Positions 1-7,329 of a stretch of DNA of 21,262 bases are shown piece after piece. Source of the stretch: Bacillota bacterium (GTDB lineage: Bacteria; Bacillota; Clostridia; Lachnospirales; Lachnospiraceae). The translations under genes and the position numbers were made by a program. The notes below the pieces were generated by a model. It had not been told where the DNA came from. It did not search any database and was given only the letters and a program-made list of their open reading frames with translations. Positions within the stretch are counted from its first letter, which is position 1. Every line of letters starts with the position of its first letter. Location of the stretch: the NCBI GenBank assembly GCA_023415055.1, contig JAEZLZ010000094.1, positions 1 to 21,262 on the forward strand. The letters run 5' to 3'.

Positions 1-89
1 CCCCTGAAGGACTAACAGGTAGATAGGACAGAGGTGGAAGTGCGGTAACGCATGGAGCTGACTGTTACTAATAGGTCGAGGGCTTGACC
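1..89 (+). rRNA. 23S ribosomal RNA, 3' end (partial)
   Basis: The first 89 bases match the conserved 3' terminus of bacterial 23S rRNA, including the segment ACTAATAGGTCGAGGGCTTG followed by ACC, the end of domain VI. The 5' part lies outside the window. No 5S rRNA gene follows before the terminator at 216-242, so either the 5S lies elsewhere in this operon or this operon lacks it. The exact 3' end is placed by similarity to typical 23S ends. Confidence 0.95.
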
Positions 90-110
90 TAAAAATGGTT
101 TGTTATCATT

Positions 111-143
111 GTATTCAAGGAATACAACGTATTTATTGAATAC
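111..143 (+). other. hairpin in the tail of the rRNA transcript
   Basis: GTATTC (111-116) can pair with GAATAC (120-125). Alternatively GTATTCAA (111-118) can pair with TTGAATAC (136-143). The two pairings exclude each other. The segment lies between the 23S end and the terminator, so it may be a processing or trimming element. It is AT-rich and could also be chance. Confidence 0.3.
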
Positions 144-215
144 GATAAAAAATGGATGAATTAAACATTTTCGTGTGTAGGTATTAGTCAATAATAGAAT
201 TAAACAATATGGAGG

Positions 216-242
216 CTCAAAGCGCATGCTTTGGGTTTTTTT
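216..242 (+). terminator. intrinsic terminator of the rRNA operon
   Basis: CTCAAAGC (216-223) pairs with GCTTTGGG (228-235), an 8-bp stem with one G-U pair and a GCAT loop. A run of seven T follows at once. Its place after the 23S gene and before the next promoter supports a rho-independent terminator of the rRNA transcript. Confidence 0.9.
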
Positions 243-285
243 ATTATATATTTTCTATACTTTTTTTAGAACATCTTGATATAAA

Positions 286-314
286 TTGACAGTATCTGTT
301 TGATGTATTATTAT
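286..314 (+). promoter_or_regulatory. sigma-A type promoter for the phosphoesterase gene
   Basis: TTGACA at 286-291, a 17-bp spacer and TATTAT at 309-314 make a near-consensus vegetative promoter. It sits just after the rRNA terminator and about 40 bp before the start codon at 356, giving a short leader. It probably serves both the phosphoesterase and the acetyltransferase downstream. Confidence 0.8.
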
Positions 315-355
315 GGATGTAAATTTCACGAAAAAAGTATTGGAGGAAAACCATC

Positions 356-1255
356 ATGAAATTCGCGGTTTTTACAGATCTACATTATGATGTCATTCAT
401 GATGCAAACAGACGTTTAGCGGAATTTATCAATCATGTAAAGGAAAGTAAGGCAGAATTTATCATTGGGCTTGGTGATTTATGTCATCCTATAGATGAAC
501 ATAAGCATATTATCGATAAATTGAACGAATATGCTCCCTGTTATCTAAATATAGGAAACCACGATTCAGATGTCTATTCGCTTGATACAGCAATCGATTT
601 CTTTCGACTAAAGAATAATTATTATTCCTTTATTATAGACGATGTTAAGTTCATTATGCTTGACTCTAACTACATACGAAAAGCAGATGGTAGCATAATT
701 TACAATCAACCGATGGGGGAGGTAAAGGAGTACGCCTATCCCTATATTTCGGAAGAAGAGCTTGAATGGTTGAAAAAAGAGATCGAAGATGATCAACTAT
801 ACTATGTTATTTTTTCGCACCATAGTTTAACAAATGAGTTAGCAAACCGTGGAATATCGAACCGAAATGAGGTCAGAAGAATTCTTGAACACAGAAATGT
901 TGAAGATAAGAGAATCCTGTTGTGTATGAACGGTCATGACCATGGGGACGATTGTAAAGAATTAAATGGAATTTATTACTATACTTTGAACTCGATGTCT
1001 TATATTTGGCATGGAATAAATCAGACATTTAACTATAGTGAGGAGCTATATAAAAAATTTCCATATATGAAGAACATGATTCTTTATGAGGAGCCGTTGC
1101 ATGTTATTATCACGATTGATGAAAATAAGAACGTGAAAATTGACGGAATAGAAGGACATTACCAAAATATAACACCGAAGGAGATAGGACTTGGTACGAT
1201 GTGGAATGCGGTTTCAATTGAACCTAAGACATCTTCTATCGTTCTTAATAGATAG
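356..1255 (+). CDS. calcineurin-like metallophosphoesterase
   Basis: This 299-residue cytoplasmic protein has the full set of metallophosphoesterase signature blocks: D8-L-H10 at the N terminus, GLGD with D41, GNHD at 67-70, SHHS around H155/H156 and GHDH at 193-196. These residues bind a two-metal centre in the family and support hydrolysis of phosphomono- or diesters. No signal peptide or membrane segment is visible. The substrate cannot be read from the sequence; the layout resembles Icc/CpdA-like and 3',5'-cyclic-nucleotide or alkaline-phosphatase-like members. A GGAGGA ribosome site lies 8 nt before the ATG. The acetyltransferase gene starts 30 bp downstream, so the two are probably cotranscribed. 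Confidence 0.88.
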   Translation: MKFAVFTDLHYDVIHDANRRLAEFINHVKESKAEFIIGLGDLCHPIDEHKHIIDKLNEYAPCYLNIGNHDSDVYSLDTAIDFFRLKNNYYSFIIDDVKFIMLDSNYIRKADGSIIYNQPMGEVKEYAYPYISEEELEWLKKEIEDDQLYYVIFSHHSLTNELANRGISNRNEVRRILEHRNVEDKRILLCMNGHDHGDDCKELNGIYYYTLNSMSYIWHGINQTFNYSEELYKKFPYMKNMILYEEPLHVIITIDENKNVKIDGIEGHYQNITPKEIGLGTMWNAVSIEPKTSSIVLNR

Positions 1256-1285
1256 AAACCATTATAGATAAGGAGGAGAAGTATA

Positions 1286-1795
1286 TTGCTGAAGCTTGTG
1301 AAACTTGAAGAAAAGTATAAGCAACAATTGTATGATATGATGAACGAGTGGAGTAATACCGGTGAAAAAATAGTACCCTATTCCATCCGTAAGAATAATT
1401 ATCTTGATTTTGATTCCTATATGCAAGGTTTTAATGAGGATGAAGAGGGCAGCGTCTTATATGTACCTGCTACAACATTATTCTGTCTGGAGGCGGAACG
1501 GAATATCTTTGTCGGAGCAGTAAATATACGGCACTATCTGAACGATTCATTACTGCTGAACGGCGGACACATCGGTGATGGGATCAGACCATCGGAACGA
1601 AGAAAGGGCTTTGCCACGAACATGATCGGCTTAGCGTTAGAGGAGTGCAGAAGTTTAGGAATAAACAAAGTGTTGATGGTATGTGACAAATGTAATATTG
1701 GCTCTGCGAAAAGTATTATGAAGAATGGTGGAATACTGGAAAATGAAATTGTGGTAGACGGAGTCACAGAACAACGCTACTGGATCGAGTTATAA
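1286..1795 (+). CDS. GNAT family N-acetyltransferase (TTG start)
   Basis: This 169-residue protein carries the acetyl-CoA pyrophosphate-binding motif of GNAT enzymes, RRKGFA at 105-110, preceded by the strand GHIGDGIRP. The C-terminal segment CNIGSAKSIMKNGG (136-149) is typical of acceptor-side helix and strand motifs in RimJ/RimL-like or YjdJ-like members. It would transfer an acetyl group from acetyl-CoA to an unknown amine. The start is TTG, supported by AAGGAGG at 1270-1276, about 9 nt upstream. Only 30 bp separate it from the phosphoesterase, which suggests one transcript. No substrate can be deduced. Confidence 0.87.
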   Translation: MLKLVKLEEKYKQQLYDMMNEWSNTGEKIVPYSIRKNNYLDFDSYMQGFNEDEEGSVLYVPATTLFCLEAERNIFVGAVNIRHYLNDSLLLNGGHIGDGIRPSERRKGFATNMIGLALEECRSLGINKVLMVCDKCNIGSAKSIMKNGGILENEIVVDGVTEQRYWIEL

Positions 1796-1803
1796 AATAA
1801 TAC

Positions 1804-1882
1804 TATCTTATAAAGGAAGATATAGAAGCTTATCCTTTATTACAAGATTAATTTAAATGAGAATACAGAGAGACAAAGGATA
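1804..1882 (+). other. alternating hairpins upstream of the DUF4177 gene
   Basis: TATCTT (1804-1809) pairs with AAGATA (1817-1822). ATAAAGGA (1810-1817) pairs with TCCTTTAT (1833-1840). TATCCTTT (1831-1838) pairs instead with AAAGGATA (1875-1882). The pairings overlap and exclude one another. The stretch is AT-rich and has no T-run for termination, so this may be chance. Confidence 0.25.
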
Positions 1883-1921
1883 GTTGATGTAACAATAAAA
1901 GATTGGAGAGGTGGGAATAGT

Positions 1922-2125
1922 ATGAATCAGTGGGAATATAAGACACTGGAATTTGAAACGCGAGGCTTTGCAGGTGGATTATTGGAGATACGAGACTTTA
2001 ACGATGCATTAAATAGTTATGGCAGAGAGGGCTGGGAACTGGTAAGCTGCTTTGACACAAATCAATCACAGGGAGCGAGCAGAAGAGTAATTGCAGTATT
2101 AAAAAGGCAGGTTACCAATTCCTGA
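1922..2125 (+). CDS. small DUF4177-like protein
   Basis: This 67-residue soluble protein has the pattern of the DUF4177 family: an N-terminal WEYKTLEF strand and a central LNSYGREGWELVS segment, which predicts a small alpha/beta fold. The function of the family is not established. The start is supported by a purine-rich GGAGAGGTGG site at 1905-1914. The 126 bp upstream hold only weak alternating hairpins and no convincing promoter, so it may be read through from the acetyltransferase gene. The family call comes from the motif alone. Confidence 0.75.
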   Translation: MNQWEYKTLEFETRGFAGGLLEIRDFNDALNSYGREGWELVSCFDTNQSQGASRRVIAVLKRQVTNS

Positions 2126-2135
2126 TGTTTGTGAC

Positions 2136-2164
2136 TTTACAAACCTAAAATTTAACACTATAAT
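2136..2164 (+). promoter_or_regulatory. sigma-A type promoter for the CheW-like gene
   Basis: TTTACA at 2136-2141, a 17-bp spacer and a perfect TATAAT at 2159-2164 make a strong promoter, about 75 bp before the start at 2239. No sigma-28 (flagellar) consensus is visible, so this chemotaxis-like gene looks constitutively or otherwise expressed rather than part of a flagellar regulon. Confidence 0.75.
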
Positions 2165-2238
2165 AATATTAGACGAGTTTTGTAAGTTATTATCCTATTT
2201 AGTAGAATAATCAGATAGATACATACGGAGGTAGTAGC

Positions 2239-2718
2239 ATGGAAAAAATCAATCAAGCGAATGAGGCAGCAAAGGAAATAGAGGTGTTGGAGTTTCGAGC
2301 AGGCGGCAATTCCTATGGAATTAATGTGAATGATATTCGTGAGATACTACCTTACAATAAGAAGCCTATAGTAATCCACAATGCACATCCATACATTGAA
2401 GGCATAATTAAACCAAGGGATTTTATCATCTCAATTATAAATATTGTGAAATGTCTGAAGTTGACAAATTCGGATGAGTATAAAAATGAGATGCTGATCG
2501 TAACCAGTATAAATAATCTTAATGTTGCATTTCATGTTGATAGTGTTAAGGGTATTTATCGCGTTTTGAGTTCAGATATAGTCAAGCCTGGGAAGAAGGT
2601 TACTACCTCCTTCAAAGAAGCTGTAGAAGGTGTAATGACACAGGATGACCGTGAAATTGAAATACTAAATTATAGAACTATCATGAAAGAAGTGAATCCA
2701 GATATTAATGTGGGGTAA
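2239..2718 (+). CDS. CheW-like chemotaxis adaptor
   Basis: This 159-residue protein is a single CheW domain. It begins with EVLEFRAGGNSYGINVNDIRE, where the usual CheW pattern is F.l.g..yaidv..V.Ei, followed by a P-x-I-E-G-I-I-K-P-R block. CheW couples chemoreceptors to the CheA kinase at the membrane. The usual INLRG loop reads IKPRD here: the arginine is kept but the glycine is lost. There is no receiver domain, so it is not CheV. GGAGGT at 2227-2232 sets the start. No cheA, receptor or other chemotaxis gene lies in the window, which makes it an orphan locally. The downstream neighbour, 91 bp away, is a large membrane protein and may be its partner; that is inference. Confidence 0.82.
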   Translation: MEKINQANEAAKEIEVLEFRAGGNSYGINVNDIREILPYNKKPIVIHNAHPYIEGIIKPRDFIISIINIVKCLKLTNSDEYKNEMLIVTSINNLNVAFHVDSVKGIYRVLSSDIVKPGKKVTTSFKEAVEGVMTQDDREIEILNYRTIMKEVNPDINVG

Positions 2719-2809
2719 TAATTTTAGCATAAGTATAAATTATCATCCCAAATAGTTCGATATAATAATATGTACGAATGCTTTTACAAATATATTGGAC
2801 GGTGCATGA

Positions 2810-4942
2810 ATGGCAAAATGTAAGAACTGTAAAATAAATATTTATGAGGGTACAGAATATTGTAAGGACTGTGAAGCTAAGATGAAACTAAAAGGAAATG
2901 AATCTTATCTGGACAGTCTATTAAATTCTGTAAAAAATAGCCCTACAGCAGATCAAATATATAAAAAGAAAACTAATATTAATGAAAAAAGTAACCCTGC
3001 TACAAACAGTATTCCAAATCTGAATAGAATGGATATATCGGAAGTCTCTGCAAGAAGAAAGGATCCGGTTGTATTTCCTGATATGGAAGAGGATGATTTG
3101 TACAGGGTTGATTTTAGCGATATTGAAGATTTCAGTAAGTTTAATTTTGAAGAGGATTTGGGAGAAATAGAAAGCGATATTATTATTAAAGATGAGGACT
3201 TATTCGGGACAAATCTATCCGAACTTCTGGAAACGGATCAGGAAGAGATAGATGAGATCAGTATTGAGTCGGAGATCGAGAAGGCGATACAGGAAGAATA
3301 TGATACAGCTTCGTATCCTGAAGAAGCACAGGATAGGATGGATCGGGCAACAGCGGCTTCAACGGTTATGGAGTCTGACGATGTTGAGAAGCAAGATCCT
3401 GTGATGATGAAGCAATTCGAGGCTGAAACGGAAGTAATGAATCAGACTAAAGCGGAAACAGAAGTTACGAAACAGCCTGATGATTTTAATTTCGATAATC
3501 TGTCTATTCTTGATGATCATGGACTGCAGGAGCAGATTCAGCCGGAACCTGAGAAGCAAGTGGAGATTAATCAGGATCAATCCATGAATAATCTGTCGCA
3601 GGACGAATACAGTGATCTGTCTTCCGATACAGATATCGATCTTGACCTAGACGACCTCCTGAACAGCCTTGATTCTCAAAGTCTTGAGGAAGCTGTGACA
3701 AATAATATGGATGAGCCAGAGGACATATTCAATACCTTTGGTAATGAGAATGAGGAAGAAATGCTTACCGGAAGTATGAATTCCGAGAAAGACAAGAAGT
3801 TGGAATTTGAACAGGTGGAAGCCGACCATGACGATTTCTTAAGCTTACTGGGCCAGATATCGGAGGAAGATCCTGCTTCAGAGGACATCAGAGCAATCAG
3901 TGATATGTTGGTAAACGGGTCGACTTCTTTTATAGATAAGAGTATGCCCAGTGATGTGGGAGAGGTATTCTCCGATGCATTGAAGGCGGTTTCCTCTTTG
4001 AACGATTATGAGCTGGAAGAAGATGAAATTCTTAAGAAGGTATCAGAACAGACTGAAAAGAAAGGAAAGTCCGGCAAGAAAGCGAAGAAGGAAAAGCAAA
4101 AAAAAGAAGGAAAAGATAAGTCTAAGAAGGAAAAATCCGGCTTAAGCTTATTTCAACGTCTCTTTGGTAATGTTAAAAATGATAAGACGGTTGCAGAGCA
4201 TGAGGAAGAGCTTCGTAAGCAAACAGAACCGAAGGCTGAGAAGGTTAAGAAAGCGAAGGGAAAGAATAAGAAATGGGCCGAACCCACTGAAGAGGACGAA
4301 GAGAATCTTGGAGGAAAGGCTGATTCTAAAAATAAAGCTGCTAAGAAGGAGGGCAAAAAGGAAAAGGCAGAGAAAAAGAGAAAGACGAAGGAAGTAATTC
4401 AGGTTATTGATGAGATTGATGAAGATCCTGGAAGAATCAATCGTCTTGGAGCAGTTATCGTTTTTTTCTTCTTTGCTATCATCGCAACAATCTTGATTAT
4501 CGGGTCAAATATGGTGACATATACATTAAGTATCCAGCATGCTACGAATTATTTCAATCACAGAAAATATACGCAGGCCTATAACGAAGTATATGGCGTG
4601 GATATCAAGGATGAAGATATCGAGATGTATGACAAGATACAGACTGTTATGTTCGTAAATAAGCAACTAAACTCTTACAATAATTATTATGCGATAGAAA
4701 AATATCCTGAAGCTCTGGATTCACTACTAAAGGGGCTCAGTCGATACGACAAATACATAGAACTTGCCACTATGCTGGGAATTGAGTCTGATCTGGATTA
4801 TGTTAGATCACAGATACTCGCAGAGTTAAGTAATGTATTTAATCTTTCAGAGGAAAAAGCAATGCAGATACTTGAGTACGATAGCATGGAGGATTATAGT
4901 CTCGCAGTATATGATGTAGTTCTGGAAAAGATGAACAATTAA
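2810..4942 (+). CDS. zinc-ribbon, acidic/Lys-rich single-pass membrane protein, function unknown
   Basis: This 710-residue protein is not a recognised enzyme. Visible parts in order: an N-terminal zinc-ribbon CxxC-x10-CxxC (C4, C7, C18, C21); a long low-complexity acidic region, about 75-410, rich in Asp/Glu and probably disordered; a strongly basic Lys-rich stretch, about 412-540; one transmembrane helix at about 545-570; and a C-terminal helical region of about 140 residues with a TPR-like look. The N part is probably cytoplasmic and the C part outside. There is no signal peptide. A weak ribosome site (GGACGG, 2798-2803) precedes the ATG; an ATG at 2806 is in another frame and stops after four codons. 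TATAAT occurs at 2761-2766 but lacks a -35. Location next to the CheW-like gene suggests a linked role. Confidence 0.8.
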   Translation: MAKCKNCKINIYEGTEYCKDCEAKMKLKGNESYLDSLLNSVKNSPTADQIYKKKTNINEKSNPATNSIPNLNRMDISEVSARRKDPVVFPDMEEDDLYRVDFSDIEDFSKFNFEEDLGEIESDIIIKDEDLFGTNLSELLETDQEEIDEISIESEIEKAIQEEYDTASYPEEAQDRMDRATAASTVMESDDVEKQDPVMMKQFEAETEVMNQTKAETEVTKQPDDFNFDNLSILDDHGLQEQIQPEPEKQVEINQDQSMNNLSQDEYSDLSSDTDIDLDLDDLLNSLDSQSLEEAVTNNMDEPEDIFNTFGNENEEEMLTGSMNSEKDKKLEFEQVEADHDDFLSLLGQISEEDPASEDIRAISDMLVNGSTSFIDKSMPSDVGEVFSDALKAVSSLNDYELEEDEILKKVSEQTEKKGKSGKKAKKEKQKKEGKDKSKKEKSGLSLFQRLFGNVKNDKTVAEHEEELRKQTEPKAEKVKKAKGKNKKWAEPTEEDEENLGGKADSKNKAAKKEGKKEKAEKKRKTKEVIQVIDEIDEDPGRINRLGAVIVFFFFAIIATILIIGSNMVTYTLSIQHATNYFNHRKYTQAYNEVYGVDIKDEDIEMYDKIQTVMFVNKQLNSYNNYYAIEKYPEALDSLLKGLSRYDKYIELATMLGIESDLDYVRSQILAELSNVFNLSEEKAMQILEYDSMEDYSLAVYDVVLEKMNN

Positions 4943-4966
4943 TCGACAGCAAGAGAGGAAAAAATA

Positions 4967-5572
4967 ATGATAGCGATCATTGATTATGATGCAGGAAATC
5001 TGAAGAGTGTGGAGAAGGCACTCCTTCATCTTGGAGAAGAAGCAATAATAACCAGAGATAAAGAACAGTTATTAAAAGCGGATAAGGTCATTCTTCCGGG
5101 AGTGGGTCAATTCGGTGATGCTATGACCAAGCTACATCATTATCAGCTGGTTGATACAATCAAGGAAATTATTCGGAACAATACACCCTTCTTGGGAATA
5201 TGCCTTGGAATGCAGGTGCTTTTTGAACGCAGCGATGAATGCAAAGGAGTAGAAGGACTGGCTGTTCTTGAAGGAGATATCCTTAAAATTCCGGATTGTG
5301 AAGGTTTAAAAATACCGCATATGGGTTGGAATTCTCTTACTATCAGAGAGGGAGCTAGACTATATCAGGGGATCGAGGAGCAACCCTATGTTTACTTTGT
5401 TCATTCCTATTACTTGAAGGCGGCTAATCCGAACGAGGTTGCTGCTACAACGCAGTATAGCACCATAATCGATGCATCGGTTGAGAAAGCTAATGTGTTT
5501 GGATGTCAGTTTCATCCTGAGAAGAGCGGAGAGGTCGGTCTGCAGATATTGAAGAATTTTGCGGATTTATAG
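4967..5572 (+). CDS. hisH: imidazole glycerol phosphate synthase, glutaminase subunit HisH
   Basis: HisH releases ammonia from glutamine and passes it to HisF for histidine biosynthesis (step to IGP and AICAR). The 201-residue length is normal for the family. The class I glutamine amidotransferase triad is complete: C79 in GICLGMQ, and H183 and E185 in FGCQFHPEKSG. The oxyanion-side motif PGVGQFGDAM is at 44-53. A GAGAGGA site precedes the ATG at normal distance. It starts 24 bp after the membrane-protein gene, and hisF follows 53 bp downstream, so the two synthase subunits are encoded together. The other his genes are not in the window. Confidence 0.97.
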   Translation: MIAIIDYDAGNLKSVEKALLHLGEEAIITRDKEQLLKADKVILPGVGQFGDAMTKLHHYQLVDTIKEIIRNNTPFLGICLGMQVLFERSDECKGVEGLAVLEGDILKIPDCEGLKIPHMGWNSLTIREGARLYQGIEEQPYVYFVHSYYLKAANPNEVAATTQYSTIIDASVEKANVFGCQFHPEKSGEVGLQILKNFADL

Positions 5573-5625
5573 TAAGCCTTTCGAGTATCGGTTGAGGCTA
5601 GTAATCATAGGATGGGAGAGAGACA

Positions 5626-6387
5626 ATGTTTACAAAAAGAATAATTCCGTGCTTGGATGTGCATAACGGACGTGTTGTAAAGGGAGTTAATTTTGTAGAC
5701 CTGCGAGACGCAGGAGATCCGGTCGAAGTAGGCTCAGCCTATGATAAAGCAGGAGCGGATGAATTGGTGTTTTTAGATATAACAGCTTCTTCGGATGCAA
5801 GAACAATTAAGATAGATATGGTTCGAAGGGTAGCGGAGACGGTATTTATCCCCTTCACTGTAGGCGGAGGTATTCGCTCAGTAGAGGATTTTAAAATGAT
5901 TCTTAGAGAGGGTGCGGATAAGGTTGCTGTCAATACAGCAGCGATTCTCAACCCTGATTTGATCAGTGAAGCAGCAGACAAGTTCGGAAGCCAATGTGTG
6001 GTTCTTGCCATCGATGCAAAACGTCGTTTGGATGGATCCGGTTGGAACATCTACAAAAACGGCGGTAGAGTTGACATGGGCATGGATACAGTGGAATGGG
6101 CTATTCGTGCCTGTGAGTTAGGAGCAGGTGAGATTCTTCTGACCAGCATGGACTGCGACGGTACAAAGGATGGCTATGATCTGGAGCTTACTAGAACGAT
6201 TGCAGAGAATGTTCCGGTTCCGGTGATTGCTTCCGGTGGTGCAGGCGCGATGGAGCATTTTCATGAGGCTTTGACTAAGGGTAAGGCGGATGCTGCTCTG
6301 GCCGCGTCGTTATTTCATTTTAAAGAGTTGGAGATTAAGGATCTGAAACGATACCTGAATGAGAAAGGCGTTAGTGTTAGAATATAA
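5626..6387 (+). CDS. hisF: imidazole glycerol phosphate synthase, cyclase subunit HisF
   Basis: HisF is the TIM-barrel cyclase that uses ammonia from HisH to turn PRFAR into imidazole glycerol phosphate and AICAR. The 253-residue length is typical. The N terminus RIIPCLDV carries catalytic D11, and the second catalytic aspartate, D130, lies in the strand VVLAID. Phosphate-binding glycine motifs are visible in TVGGGIRS (78-85) and in IASGGAGAMEH. The ribosome site is GGGAGAGAG. The gene directly follows hisH. In many clostridia hisI/hisE would follow; here a uracil-DNA glycosylase gene does. Confidence 0.97.
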   Translation: MFTKRIIPCLDVHNGRVVKGVNFVDLRDAGDPVEVGSAYDKAGADELVFLDITASSDARTIKIDMVRRVAETVFIPFTVGGGIRSVEDFKMILREGADKVAVNTAAILNPDLISEAADKFGSQCVVLAIDAKRRLDGSGWNIYKNGGRVDMGMDTVEWAIRACELGAGEILLTSMDCDGTKDGYDLELTRTIAENVPVPVIASGGAGAMEHFHEALTKGKADAALAASLFHFKELEIKDLKRYLNEKGVSVRI

Positions 6388-6456
6388 TTACAAATGGATG
6401 TATGAGCCGGAGGGGAGCAGTTTCTGTGTGGAACCAACCGGCTATCCTATTATTAC

Positions 6457-6462
6457 GAGGTG
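6457..6462 (+). promoter_or_regulatory. ribosome binding site that sets the ung start
   Basis: GAGGTG lies 5 nt before the ATG at 6468. The longer open frame begins at an ATG at 6402 that has no ribosome site and would add 22 residues not expected in the family. The site therefore favours the internal start. Confidence 0.75.
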
Positions 6463-6467
6463 AAAAA

Positions 6468-7142
6468 ATGGGTGCAATCAACAATGATTGGCTAAAGGCC
6501 GTCGGCAGTGAATTTCAAAAACCATATTATGCTGAATTATATAAATTCGTTAAATCAGAATATACCAGATATACAATCTATCCGAATGCAGATGATATTT
6601 TTAATGCGTTTCATTTTACTCCGTTGCAGGAGGTTAAGGTGGTAATACTTGGACAGGACCCTTATCATAATGAAGGACAGGCTCATGGCTTATGCTTTTC
6701 TGTAAAGCCTCAGGTTGAGATACCACCCTCTCTTATGAACATCTATAAGGAATTGAAGGAGGATCTGGGCTGTCACATACCAAATAACGGATATCTTGAG
6801 AAGTGGGCGAAGCAGGGAGTTCTTCTGCTGAATACGGTACTTACCGTAAGGGCACACCAGGCAAACTCACATCAGGGGATGGGCTGGGAGCGCTTTACAG
6901 ATGCAGTAATTCAAGCAGTGAATGCCCAGGACAGACCAATCGTATTCTTATTATGGGGAAAACCGGCTCAGCTTAAGCGCTCTATGCTGAATAATCCCAA
7001 ACATTTGATACTTGAAGCACCACATCCCAGTCCTTTGTCTGCTTATCGCGGCTTTTTCGGCAGTAAACCCTTCAGCAAAGCGAATGCTTTTCTGCAGAAT
7101 CACGGTATCGAGCCGATCGACTGGCAGATTGAGAACAAATAA
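6468..7142 (+). CDS. ung: uracil-DNA glycosylase (family 1)
   Basis: Ung removes uracil from DNA as the first step of base excision repair. With the start at 6468 the protein has 224 residues, close to the well-known family size. The water-activating motif GQDPYH then carries the catalytic aspartate at position 64, the same number as in E. coli Ung. The DNA-intercalation and catalytic His motif HPSPLSAYRGFFG is present near residue 186. The uracil-recognition block GLCFSV is also intact. It is 80 bp downstream of hisF, perhaps by read-through. A short inverted repeat (6405-6410 with 6438-6443) lies in the gap. Confidence 0.96.
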   Translation: MGAINNDWLKAVGSEFQKPYYAELYKFVKSEYTRYTIYPNADDIFNAFHFTPLQEVKVVILGQDPYHNEGQAHGLCFSVKPQVEIPPSLMNIYKELKEDLGCHIPNNGYLEKWAKQGVLLLNTVLTVRAHQANSHQGMGWERFTDAVIQAVNAQDRPIVFLLWGKPAQLKRSMLNNPKHLILEAPHPSPLSAYRGFFGSKPFSKANAFLQNHGIEPIDWQIENK

Positions 7143-7316
7143 GGCTATGATTTGACTACGTTTTGTCTAGCAGTATCGGAGAAATAATCAAAGAAAACAT
7201 AGAAAAATACTAGAAATTCGATCAATCGTCCGTATGTATTTTCATAAATCATGGAATAATAGGTATAGTTCATTACTGTAATCAGTAGAAAATATGAAGT
7301 ATATCACGAAACTATC

Positions 7317-7321
7317 GGAGG
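7317..7321 (+). promoter_or_regulatory. ribosome binding site that sets the permease start
   Basis: GGAGG lies 8 nt before the ATG at 7330. It is inside the longer open frame that begins at 7294, and only 2 nt before another ATG at 7324. Spacing therefore favours the start at 7330. Confidence 0.7.
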
Positions 7322-7329
7322 ACATGATA

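Noticed and set aside
3359..4397. Several short open frames on both strands inside the 710-residue gene
   Set aside because: They are shadows created by the acidic and Lys-rich biased codons of the real gene, with no ribosome sites or recognisable motifs.
6402..6467. N-terminal extension of uracil-DNA glycosylase from the ATG at 6402
   Set aside because: No ribosome site precedes it, the added residues do not resemble the family, and the internal start gives the usual length and catalytic aspartate number.
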